Assembly: GCA_946807835.1 (NCBI GenBank) | Contig: OX327701.1 | Coordinates: 10,441,501 to 10,505,500, forward strand | Reading direction: 5' to 3' | DNA from: Ailanthus altissimus | Taxonomy: Eukaryota > Streptophyta > Magnoliopsida > Sapindales > Simaroubaceae | Length of the DNA stretch: 64,000 bases | Shown: one piece after another, positions 1-10,726 of the stretch | How the letters are laid out: each line of letters opens with the position of its first letter | Numbering within the stretch: position 1 is the first letter of the stretch | Position numbers and translations under genes: made by a program | Notes under the pieces: model-generated | Databases searched by the model: none | Seen by the model: the letters and a program-made list of their open reading frames with translations, nothing else | What the model was told of the DNA's origin: nothing

Positions 1-439
1 AAAAAAAGAAGTAGAAGAGAGAAATTTTTTTTATTAATGTAATATAAATATATATATATAATCATAAACTGTTACCAACTTGTAGGTGAACGACAAAAAT
101 GTAAAATTTATCTACACAAAGCCCCTAGACAAATGCGTGAATCACAATCCATCCAATTTATGTAAATATTAAAGATATATCAAAATCACATACATCCACT
201 AGATGGTGGGTATGAATATTTATCTTTTCTACTAATATATAGTATTTGTTTCAGTGTGGGCACCACAACTGGTCCATATGTTTCGTCAATGACCCTTATA
301 TAAACTTTAAAAATATGGCCAAAATTAATTATCATTTTTATTTTTATTTTTCTGATAACCTTATTAAATTATGGGTTGGGTGGCTTTAACAAATTAACAA
401 CCGCAAACTACATCTAGCACTATTTCAAATTACTTATAT
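1..439. other. AT-rich intergenic sequence
   Basis: I see no open reading frame or recognisable repeat here. The stretch is strongly AT-rich, with a short TA run near position 50. It ends at the left terminus of the hAT-like element. Confidence 0.5.
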
Positions 440-1298
440 TAAAGGTGGCAATTTGGGTAATAACAAAAAAAAACACAAGATGAATTTGCACTAAAAAGAA
501 AATAGGCTCGGGTTGACAAAAAATTGAAACGAATAAAATTTGTTTTGTATTCATGTCACCTGTTTATTATGCGTGTCATGTTTGTGTTTCAAACCTCTAA
601 TTCATCAGTTTATTTATTATTTGTTTACGGTGTCTTATATTGACCTAATTACAAATGAATTCACTTAAAGACCCGGTTAGACACGAATTAATTTAAGACT
701 TTAGTGTAGGAGCTATAAAATTATTTAAAGGGTAATTTAATAAATTAATTTATAAAAAGTTCATTAAGAATGTAAATGTATTCAACTCTTGGGCTCCTTT
801 CACTATAAAAGGAGTTTATAGAAACAAAAACGAAGCAATTAATTTATTTTACAAAAATCTATCTCTTTAAAATTTTAAATTCACTCTCAAATTTTTCTTG
901 AGATTATTGAATCTATGAAGCCTAAAGATCCTCCATTTAAAACTAAATCTGTTTTGTATTTATACCATATTCTTAAATTATCTTATAAATATGCATGGGT
1001 ATGTTAAGATTTACGTAACAAGTCAATTGAATTATCAATTAAATTAATAAGGATGTGTTAATTATGACTTTTTTTTAATTAATTTTTTTTTTGCATTTTA
1101 ATTATAATAAAATTTTAAAATTAAAATTAAAATTATTTATCTATATCGTGTCTTGTCATCTGTTTATAAAATGAGTTAAATTTTTGTTTAAACTTTTTAA
1201 TACGAATAAAATATTATTCGTTTCGACCTAAAAAATATTATTATACTTTCACTTGACACGACGAGAATACAACGTAAATACATAATTTATCACCCCTA
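440..1298. mobile_element. Non-autonomous hAT-like element, about 859 bp
   Basis: The left end reads TAAAGGTGGCAATTTGGG. The right end reads TTTATCACCCCTA, whose complement starts TAGGGGTGATAAA, so the two form an imperfect terminal inverted repeat of the TAGGGGTGGCAA type common in plant hAT elements. The 8-bp flanks are ACTTATAT (432-439) and AGTTAGAT (1299-1306), 6 of 8 identical, which fits an aged 8-bp target duplication. The interior has no coding potential and holds ACGAC/CACG-type subterminal words typical of these elements. Seen: ends and flanks. Inferred: family. Confidence 0.5.
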
Positions 1299-1959
1299 AG
1301 TTAGATATATTTTCACGTGAAATTTGAAATATCTCATGTATCATTTATTTCTCAAATGCATGACCATTATGATTAAAAAAAGGAAAAGAAAAAGCTAATG
1401 AATTAAGTAACAGACAAGTTTTATTGGTTTTAGGCCATATGATTAAGACATGTTTACATAATGTTAAAAATACTTTTTTCTCCCTCTTAAATTATCAGTG
1501 ACACATATGATCATGGTAATTTAAAACCTCCATGCAAATAAAAATCCAGCTTATACCATTTACAATAATTCTTATTCATCAGAATTATCATTAGTGTAAT
1601 TATACTTACTATCATCATCACTTTCGTAATAATCTATATCTATGAAATAAAAACACAAGATGAACTTTATTATTATTTGAAGAAAAAGAGATAACAAAAA
1701 AAATAATGACTACTACAACATAAAGGAAGTAAACCAGATAATATAAATATGTCCCGATTAAAAGAATAGTTTGTATTTCCTTCCATTTGTTTTACATTAT
1801 ACAATAAACATTAGGGAAGTAAAAATTGAACCGTACCGATAAAATTAAATCAGATTAAACTGTACTATCTAGTTCACTTTTTTAGATAGAAATAGACTTA
1901 GACGTTAAAAACTCTTAAAAAATTTTAAAGTATTGAAGCCTAAAAAATATCTCTATCAT
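1299..1959. other. Intergenic sequence without recognised features
   Basis: AT-rich with no supported gene. A short stretch around 1816-1875 has alternating AACCG/AAACTG words like those in degraded hAT elements, but no ends could be defined. Confidence 0.4.
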
Positions 1960-2795
1960 AGTTTCTTTTTTTCTCTTTCTTTCTCTCTCTTAGTTAGAAA
2001 TTTGTATTTATGAACATTATTTTAAACATATTTGCATCTATGAATTTTTTGATGATTTTAGTTATAGATATCTCTATGTTTGGCTAAATTTTTATTCTAG
2101 GGCTTAGTGTAGCTTTATTGATACTATGTTTGTATTATTTAGTTAACTGTTAATAAAGTTTCGTTCAACTCATTTGTATTTCTCTATGCTTAATACTTTT
2201 AATTTATTGTGAAATAAATTAATTATTTTAGATTTATGAATTTTAATGCTTGGGAGAGATTAACTCATTTATTATATTTGGGAAACATAATCTTAGTTGT
2301 TATTAAGTTCAAGAGGCCAATAGCATTTAGGTAATCAATACAAGAGTTATTTAATGATTGTATAAGTAGACAAGTTAGGTAGAGATATCAACTTGAATAT
2401 GTGTGCATAGGATCTAATTTGACACTGGAAAAAAGTAATGAGTTAATTTTAACCACTTGATTAATGAATTGAATATAATTAGTTAATAATTACTAAATAG
2501 AAAGAACATAAAAGAAATAGAGTAAAATCAAGACCTTAGGATCTCTTTTATTATAGATTCCCCGTTTCGTAAGATTACCAACTCTAATTATTGTTTTTTT
2601 CAATAGCTTTAATAAATTTTGTTAGTTTGATTTCCTTTAATTCTTGCAAATAATTTAAAATTAAGGTAGGTAGCCTAAATAAAATTAAGTTGTGAACACT
2701 CACACTATTTAGTATAAATTTTAAAAGAACAATTCTCGTGAGACAATACTTATACTCATCACTTTATTACTTGATCACAACTTGTGCACTTGTAT
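1960..2795 (+). repeat. Degenerate LTR-like sequence, plus orientation
   Basis: The stretch from about 2730 to 2795 (TCTCGTGAGACAATACTTAT and following TTACTTGATCACAACTTG) has the layout of plant LTR 3' ends that carry a conserved 'tcctgtgg ... ttacttg ... cacttg' block. The same block, in diverged form, occurs near the ends of the two solo LTRs at 7337-7428 and 7572-7680. Boundaries are not defined and no target duplication was found. Confidence 0.3.
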
Positions 2796-2908
2796 TTTTT
2801 TGTATATGTGTATGTGAGCGAACAGAAGACATCACACTAGTTGAGTTTTCTGTGACCACTATAAGAGTAATCACACAAACTAATTCTTCAATAACTATAA
2901 CTAACCTC

Positions 2909-3223
2909 ATGGTAGAGCTCGAGGCTATAGACAAAATACAAGAAGACGCCTAAAGGTATAAAGTACTAAACTAGGTTAAAATAGTTAAAGCATATGCAAA
3001 GTCCATCAAGGACAAGGGCATTAATGTGGAAGACCTCGTATTAAGAATGGTCGAGCATATCAAGAAGAACATGGCTACACCTTCTACATTTACACCATAA
3101 TGGGAAGGTCAGTACATCATTAGGGAGGCCTATGATAACGATCACTACCTCTTGGCCACAATGGAAGGAAAGGCCCTTTATAATTCTATCAATGGCAAAT
3201 GGCTTAAGTGTTACTACAGCTAG
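2909..3223 (+). pseudogene. Ty3/gypsy pol 3' end, integrase C-terminal fragment
   Basis: One frame can be read across 105 codons with three internal stops. It shows the C-terminal tail of a gypsy integrase: a basic AYAKSIKDKGI segment, then VEDLVLRMVEHIKKNMATP, WEGQYIIREAY and finally NGKWLKCYYS. This WEGPY...NGKxLKxYY layout is typical of Tat/Athila-type polyproteins. Nothing upstream of the tail is recognisable, so this is a 5'-truncated relic. It is followed by a tandem array like those in the long 3' noncoding region of such elements. The strand is clear; the exact lineage is inferred. Confidence 0.65.
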
Positions 3224-3393
3224 GTATTGTTGTTCTCTTTAATAAGTGTAACATGCACACTTAAGTTAAATAAAATCTTTATGTAAGTCTTTCATTTGTT
3301 AAGAAAAATAAAAGTTATCATAATTGCCTAAGTGACAACTAGGCACCTCATATCCTATGTACAGCCAGAACATATAGATGCCACTTACAAGTT

Positions 3394-3740
3394 AATGGCT
3401 AAAAACCCTTGCCTTAGTATTGTACCCAAGCAAGATTCTCACTCACAAAGAGGATGGCTAAAACCCCTTACCTTAGCACATTACCCAAGCAAGAGGTCCA
3501 CTCACAAAGTAGAGGTAAAGATTCTTTGTCTTGGCGTTATACCCAAGCAAGATGACCACTCACGAAATGAATGAATAAAACTCTTGCCTTAGCATTGACC
3601 TATACAAGATGCCACTCACAAAGTGGATAGCTACAATTATTTTCCTTAGCATTATACCCAAGTAAAATTTTTGCTCACATAGTAGATGACTAAGCCTTAA
3701 GCCTATGGTCAAGCAGTATGCCTTTCGCAAGAAGCAAGTC
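3394..3740. repeat. Tandem array, about 6 copies of a 57-59 bp unit
   Basis: Units start near 3394, 3453, 3512, 3569, 3625 and 3683. Each contains a 'CCTTAGCATTATACCCAAGC' type core followed by 'CACTCACAAAGT'. A partial copy precedes the array at about 3370-3393. Copies are 70-85% alike by eye. It lies directly downstream of the gypsy pol tail and is interpreted as its 3' noncoding repeat region. Open frames in the array arise from the repeat period and are not genes. Confidence 0.75.
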
Positions 3741-4737
3741 AATACTTGATAAGGGTTAATTAGGTCTAATATTTCCATCTTTCAAACTTAATATTTGTTC
3801 GTTGAAACTAAAATTATTTAGCTTTTCACATGCTTTATTATTATTTTGTAGGTTTGTAGTCAATGGAGTAAATATGGATGAAATTCTAATAAAAATAAGC
3901 CAAAAAAATATCAAAATGCTACAATTCCATACTACAGTAATGAGCAACAATAATTTTACTACAGTGCCCATGATGCAACGCCCAAAAATAAGCATCGCAG
4001 TGATAAACAAAGTATGTATAACGCCCCAGCTACTAAAATCCAACTTCACGGAATGTGTGAACAGTAACTCACAAACAGTGCGCTTGAACAGTAATCATAA
4101 TTTGACTTATATTGGATGTTTTATCCTAAATTGAAGACATAAACCTATAAATAAAAGATCAAAAAGCCTAATTAAAAGAATCAAGAGGAGAGAAAAAGAA
4201 CAATTTTTGGAAGATCAAGAAGACTAGAAGATTGAAGATTGTAGAAAAATTAGTTTTATCCCTTCAACTCTTTATCTTTCTAGTTTTCTATGATTTTCAT
4301 AATGTTATTCTAGAGCTTATAAGCTCTAGAATTCTTTATTTCATTATGAATTTAAGTTTTTATTTTCAAGGTTAGACTTTTGAACCTAAATGTAGTTGAA
4401 TTTTTGTTAATTCTTACTTTATGAACTTAATATATACAATTGATTCATTCTATCTTATGTTTAATGCTTTCATTAGCTAATATTTTGAATAATTGAGGAA
4501 CCATAATGAACTTGAAAAAAGAATTCATATGTTTAGCCTAGGATAATTTGATGCGTGATTATAGGGTAACAACTATGAGTTCTATATAGGATAAACATAT
4601 ACCTAGATTGTTTGTATGGCATATTAGACTTAACTTTAAGGAATTACATTCTAATTTGATTACTATAGATATATAGGTGATTGATAGAACGGGTAATAGA
4701 GTCATTCGACCATCGACAGAGGCTTGTGATAAATTAA

Positions 4738-7128
4738 TGTTGGGATTTGTGCTCATGTGTCATCCCATTGTTGTATGAATATTTTATTTTGTGATATTTA
4801 TATAGTTTATTATTTGTTAAATCGCTAATTACTATTATTAAATGGTTCAATACTTATGACGCTACATACATTATATGATCTGAAAGGGTTCAGACTTGAT
4901 CTAAAGAAGTTTAAATTAATGCTAAGAGTTAGCATCACTGAAAATTATAAATGCTAAAGAGTTAGCATGTTATATTAATCAATAAAGTCTAAAAGTTAGA
5001 ATCTTGTCTGTGACGGTATAAAGACCTGAGAATACATTAGTAATAACATAGTTGCAAGAGTTACAATAGGTGCTAAGAAATGTTATTATGCAAGTCTATT
5101 CTAAAATAAGATGTTCTTGGTCTTAATTCTCCGATGTAGGTTTATCGATGAAATCCTTTTACATAGACTAGTGTATACTATACCTAAATGGTCTAGATGG
5201 TTGTTCTTAGCTAACCATGAACTTACTGGAAGTTCGTATAGCATACAGGTGTTCAGTAAGGACTGAATACTGAACAGACTCAACGAGGACCCTAATAGAC
5301 ATCCCATGAAGTCGTCAATAGAAGGTCCTCTCAAGTTGAGTAGTATACGTGGTCCTTTGATCTGAGTACCACAGTAGACTTATAGGTGATCCATCATACT
5401 TTGGTTCCACGCATGTCACGGATCTTTCACGGTGTGACCACTGGGTGTCGCTGGGTATGGTCCGATGCTTATGGAGTTCGATGTGTACAGATATAGAATC
5501 TGTCAGCTCACATAGATGAGTTAATATATTCTGATACTCAGAGACTGTATCTTAGAAAGTCTTATGGCCATAAGCAACGAACTCAGGAAAAGAGTTTCCT
5601 ACATGGTTAAACAATATTGTAAAAATATTAGTATATATTATTTATTAAGATACGTGTCTGAAGATAAGTTCACAAATGAGCACAAAGGGATTTGATGGTA
5701 GTGATCTATGTCCCTGCTCTTCCAGGATATGATTAACGGAAGGATTATACTTATGCGTTATGACCTCAACTTGTATGGTCTACTGCATTGATTTGTAATA
5801 TCTATGACGTGTGCGTGGGGCATCAATCTCGGACTCACAGAATAGTTCTATTTGAAAAATCAGGAGTGGACTTAGGGAGTCCCACAATATGAAGTATACT
5901 CATTGTGCACTAGGGCAGCGTAATAGATTGAATAGTTTGATCTAGAAAATTCCAGTAAATCGAACATTTACATCAGTTTCTCTCCGGTCGTGCACGTGTC
6001 AAGACTTAAGAGTTAAGTACATCAATTAGTTAACAATTAGTTGTTAACCAATAGCATGTTGACACATGGCACAGGTGGGCAAATTATTATTTGATTTGGA
6101 AATTACCAAAATTACCTTAGTTGTTGGACAAATAATATCATTATTTTATTCATTAAAATATTTATTGAATAAAATAATAATAATAATAATAATATATGAT
6201 ATTATTATTTAAATTGAAATCAAACAAATTTTTTATTTAAATTGGCATGTGTTTCTACCATGATTTAATATGATTAAATTATTTGTTTAATATTAATTAA
6301 ATGATAAGATAAGTATAATAGGTGGCATTTGTTAATGATAGGCCTTAAGTTGTTTCTTAATGATGAGAAAGTGTTTTCTCATTTGGCCTAGATTAAGGCT
6401 AAGTTCATTTAAATGATATTCCATTTTATTTTATTTTAATTTGGTTTTTTTTAATATAATAAACAAAAACTAATGGCAAGTATAATGGATGCCATTAGGT
6501 GAGAAAATAAAATATAGTAATAAATAAAACACTAATAGCAAACATAATAGTTGCCATTAGGTGAGAAAATGAAAGATAATAATACACTAATAAAAGAGCA
6601 ATTAGTTACTTAATTAATCATCAAAATTCGTGCAAGGTGTGTATGAGAAAGAAAAGTGAATTTTGCTAAGTGTTCGAAAATTCTCTCAAGTGTTGAGAGA
6701 ACAAAAACGCAACTCTTCCACTTTTTCTTCTTTCATTTTTCCTTCCATTTTGGTCACCCATATTATAAAGTAAAAACAAGGATTCAAGAGTTGAATCCTT
6801 TGCTGGAAAAGCTGCTATTTTAGCTTCCTCAAGCCCATCGTGTTGAGGAACTAGAATTGTGAACGGGTTGCTTTAAGGCGGGTACTCTGGTTCGACCAAA
6901 TACCAAATGCTTGAAAATGTATTATTTCTCAATCTTGATGTACTTTACATTTATGAGATAACATGTAATGTTTACTTGTGTTTATCATTGAGTAATTTGT
7001 ATTCCGCTCATCCGTTGCGCATGTATGTATGTGATACGTATACTATATTTGAATGATAGACACAAACTCACATACATGCACCCTAGGTTTAAAATCACTA
7101 ATAATTAGAGTCTAAGTCAACAGTTTGT
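4738..7128 (+). mobile_element. Nested solo LTR related to the copia element at 28-38 kb
   Basis: The start TGTTGGGATTTGTGC and the following 'CATCCCATTGTTGTATGAAT' match, in reverse orientation, the end of the 2170-bp LTR found at 28498 and 35857. Similarity recurs at 5100-5600 (for example CATCATACTTTGGTTCCACG and GCTGGGTATGGTCCGATGCT). The family is therefore the same or a sister one, clearly older. The right boundary is uncertain: the sequence CAACA ends at 7122, while a possible target duplication ATTAA is at 4733-4737 and 7129-7133. No internal coding region is present. Confidence 0.65.
6470..6595. repeat. Two direct repeats of about 60 bp inside the nested LTR
   Basis: The unit 'actaatggcaagtataat...' followed by 'TGCCATTAGGTGAGAAAAT' occurs twice in a row (starts near 6470 and 6530), with a third start at the right edge. 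A related word is seen at about 6313-6330. This is an internal expansion of the LTR. Confidence 0.6.
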
Positions 7129-7433
7129 ATTAAGGGATTAACTAAGAAGTTAATAAATCTAATGAAATATTAAGAGATGAGTTTATACCCTAGATTATTA
7201 TCAATTTGTGAATTTAACCTTTGTTTATTTGCTATCTAGGTTTAGTTTTAGGTTAATTACTTAATTTTCAGATTATATTTTTTTGGATAAAAGTAAAGTA
7301 GGTATAATTTTAGTAATTGTTGATAGAAATAGATTGAATAGTCCCTGTGAGAATGATATCTAGACTTAAATTATATATTACTTGATACGATAGCACACGT
7401 TTGTGCTTAGCTATTATAGCACTTATCAATACT

Positions 7434-7571
7434 TTCCCTCGCATAAAATCTAAGTTAATGCATAACACATAATTGAATGTCCGCGACTAACACAAAAACA
7501 TGGAAGACTGATATTAAGATCTAAAGATAATTTATTCTCACTTAAAAAGTGAAAGGCTAACATTAGACTAG
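7434..7571. other. Spacer between two inverted solo LTRs
   Basis: About 130 bp of AT-rich sequence separate the target duplications of the two solo LTRs. Nothing else is recognisable in it. Confidence 0.5.
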
Positions 7572-9009
7572 TGATGCGATATTTCTATATCATAAAATTA
7601 AGTGCAAGTATACACTATCGTATGCAAGTAATAAAGGTACTAAATAAGTCGGATGTCGAACCCACAGGGATAACGTCTTCTTTTTAACCAATTACTAAAA
7701 TTATATCTTCCTAATAATTATTCAGATAAATAAAAATCTAAGAATGAATGTAGAAAATATAAAGACAAAAACACAATGCAAGAAAATTTAAGTGATAACA
7801 ATATAGAGAAAACCTAGGATTAATACTATCCTTCAATATGCTTTCTAATAATTAATCTTCTAGTATTTAACTCCCTTAGTCTTTGTTATTGATCAAGACA
7901 CTAATGTATTCACAAGCCTCTTCCAAGGTCATGCAAGTATACCTTAATTTACCAAATACCTATATTCCTATGGTACTTGTAATAAATTAAGATTCATTAA
8001 GATTAAGTCTTATTGATCATACATGCCAATTAGGTATATTCTTATCCTAAATTGAAACTTGCATATGCAACATTGAATGTTACTTTACAATCATGCATCA
8101 AATTACTTAGGTCTAAATATTATGATTCCTCTTCCGAGTTTATCAATAATATTACCAACTCATTCACCATATATTGGCCAGATATATTGAAGCATTAAAA
8201 TCAAGTAATTTGAATATCAAAGAACTAAGTTTATTAAATATTCTAAAGATATGGCAATTAAGTACACATATTGAGTTCAAGTATTAACCCTAGAAAATAA
8301 GTTTAGCTCATGGCTATAAGAGAACAGCAGTAAAAATAATAATAAACTATGATACAATCAATAGCAAACCGATATAGAAGTCGAATTGCTCTTAATTGCA
8401 CTTCCTAAGATCTCTTGATGCCGAAGAACGCCTTGAATCTCTCTCTAAAGTTGCCTCAATTAAACTTCTATTGCTTTCCAAGACTCGTGCTCTGTATTCT
8501 TAGTGCTCTTGGGTCGTCTTGGATTATTTTTAAAGGCTAGGAACGAGTAACTTTTTATAGGGATTGATATGAGCTTAAAAATCTCAATTCTCGTCGGATT
8601 AGGACTCGCGATGCCGTCGGGGCGCTATGCAATTGTCGCTGGGGCGACGCGTGAAAAAGGCTTCACTGATGGAGCGGTGGAATGATGGCGTTGGGGCGCT
8701 GTCTCTTCACTAGCGCGATAAAGGTATGGCACTTGGGCGCCAGATGCGACTTACCAAGGTCGTTTTTCTTCTTTCGATCACTATTCCAGCGCTGGGGCTA
8801 TAATTCTCGTGGCGCTGTGGCGATAGACTCATACTTTGAAAACTTTGCATTTTAGTCCTTGTTTTCGCTCCTTTTGCATTCTTTCTTTAAATTTCGTTCA
8901 AGTCCCTATAAATAACAATAAAGCATATAAATAGCCATCTATTCTCATAAAATAATAAAATATCAATAATAAAAATATGACAAAATATATGACAAATTTA
9001 CCCTTATCA
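7572..9009 (-). mobile_element. Solo LTR (Athila/Tat-like), reverse orientation, 1438 bp
   Basis: The reverse complement starts TGATAAGGGTAAATTTGTC and ends in ATCGCATCA. It is flanked by a perfect 5-bp target duplication ACTAG (7567-7571 and 9010-9014). Start and end blocks match those of the solo LTR at 3747-7428, so both belong to one family but lie head to opposite direction. No coding capacity. Positions 8592-8826 hold a GC-rich cluster (GGGGCGCT, GCGCTGGGGC, GGCGCTGTGGCG) unlike its surroundings. Confidence 0.82.
8592..8826. repeat. GC-rich GCGCT/GGCGC motif cluster in the solo LTR
   Basis: Repeated words such as GTCGGGGCGCTATG, GCGTTGGGGCGCTG, CCAGCGCTGGGGC and GTGGCGCTGTGGCGAT stand out from the AT-rich background. 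The same kind of motif occurs in two other, unrelated elements (16831-16976 and 19206-19375; 35495-35722). Confidence 0.7.
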
Positions 9010-9014
9010 ACTAG

Positions 9015-10600
9015 ACCCTTACTTGGAATTGTATCCAAAAGAGAAATCATTCTAAGTAGTATGAGGGATGCATGGTCCTGGATACAATTCACATATAAAT
9101 ACCTATACTTAACAAGTTGTAAGGAAGTTTACATTAAAGCCGAAATATTGACACGAGAGTTATCCCTAAAACAGCATCCCATGCTAGAATAACATAGAAG
9201 TCTGCATCGTACTAAAGACCTTATATGTAAAAACGTCTAATACAAGCTTCTTATACATATCATGGAAGTTCGCATTGTTCCAAAAGATCATATTGTATTG
9301 GTTACCTGCAATATTTCGAATGCCCAAAATGGAAAATATCCCATATAAGATACTCATGTCTAAATTATTCCTATGGATTCCTGCATTTACCCAGTTGCCT
9401 CATGGAAAATATCCCATAGGATGTTGCATTTGCTTAGGTATACGAAAGTATGTACAAAAAGTATGTTCAGTTGCCTTTATTAAGTGAAACCCATTAAAGA
9501 TGCCATGTTGTCCAGTGGATACATGAATATTTATGAAAGCCTTCATGGCATTATTCCCATGCAAGATACCTTTACAACATCATTTTCATGAAGAAGTCTT
9601 AATGGTGTGGTCTTCATGTAAGATGTCTTATTGACATTGTCCTATAAAAGAAGCCTTCATGGCATCATCCTTGTAAAGATGCTTATATAGGGAAGTCCTC
9701 ATACCAAGAATCTTTATGGCAAGTACTCATAAGAAGAAGCTTGCATAAAATAGCCTATATGAAGATACTACACAATTACAGAAGGTCTACTTATAAAAGC
9801 TCAGGTACAACTAGGTTGCCAAGATAAGTGGTCAGTCATACTTGCAACAAGTAGCTAAAATGAAACCTTGGATAACATGACCCAAGTCACAAAAAGTAAG
9901 GTCACCCTAAGATACAAGGGAGAGAAAGATATTATCCCTCACACTCTAAATACATGTTTACATGAATTGAGAAAGTTATCATGCAGGCAACACTAAGAGC
10001 AATACATACAATAAGGGGCACTAATACATGCCATGCAAAAGATACACATTTGCCCTACCTATGACACACTCATGCCACCCAAGCCAAGCATAGGAAAAAA
10101 GCCCTCGAACATAAGAGGATATAAGGAAAAAAAATGTTAGAAACACCGAAACTGGCCACATTTGTAATAGTGCCATAAACAGTAGGTTGTACTTGATACA
10201 AGAAGCCTAAAAAAATCTTGGATAGCATAATAAGTTAGAAAAAGGTAAGGAACCCTATACATTGAAGTAACAACAACAATTAGTTAGTCATATCTACTAT
10301 AAGAAGATTAGTCAAAACCTTGGATAGCACGATCTAATTCATAAAGGGCAAGGGCACCCTAAAGCATGAGAAAAAAAGGTATTATCCTTCACTCTATATA
10401 TTTTAAATAGTGATACAGGTACGTATACAAGTACCAAAAGGTACATACAAAACATGGCATCATTACATGCTATACAAGGCATTATTATATTCTAAACTCT
10501 ATATGTTACTTGTGCCTAAACAATAGGTGCCAAAAACTACTCAAGATCAAGTACCTAATCTATAATACTTTTTGAAGTCCCTCTTAGTATCCCTCTGTCT
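9015..10600. repeat. Retrotransposon debris with degenerate direct repeats
   Basis: No gene is supported. Words such as 'CATGGAAAATATCCCAT', 'GAAGCCTTCATGGCAT' and 'CCTTGGATA(A/G)CA' recur at irregular spacing. Two or three diverged copies of a segment containing 'CACCCTAAG..GAGA..GTATTATCC' lie at about 9830-9960, 10200-10270 and 10310-10400. It resembles the repeat-rich noncoding part of the gypsy relic left of 3740. The open frames here are short and show no domain. Confidence 0.5.
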
Positions 10601-10726
10601 GGAGAGAAAACATTGAGAGTAGAAAAAAGTCTTCATAGCTTTTGGTGAGTCACTCACCATGAATGGAAACTGATCTTTTAGATGCTTTAAAGCTATGTAT
10701 TATTATTTATCATAAAGAGAGCAATC

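Larger units (their letters stand above)
3747..7428 (+). mobile_element. Solo LTR (Athila/Tat-like) interrupted by a nested LTR
   Basis: The ends are perfect short inverted repeats, TGATAAG at 3747 and CTTATCA ending at 7428. They are flanked by an exact 5-bp target duplication ATACT (3742-3746 and 7429-7433). Removing the nested sequence at about 4738-7128 leaves about 1.3 kb with no coding domains, so this is a solo LTR. A TATA-like motif (CCTATAAATAAAAG near 4144) may mark its promoter. The block near the 3' end, GTCCCTGTGAGAATGATATC, is typical of Ty3/gypsy Athila/Tat LTRs. Ends and duplication are seen directly; lineage is inferred. Confidence 0.8.

Noticed and set aside
3332..3574. 80-codon frame in the left repeat region
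   Set aside because: It is created by the 57-59 bp tandem array; the codons simply repeat with the period.
3394..3740. CRISPR-like array
   Set aside because: The units are directly adjacent and similar along their whole length, with no unique spacers, in a plant retrotransposon context.
3802..4134. 110-codon frame and an antisense frame of 97 codons
   Set aside because: Both fall within the solo LTR at 3747-7428 and show no recognisable motif.
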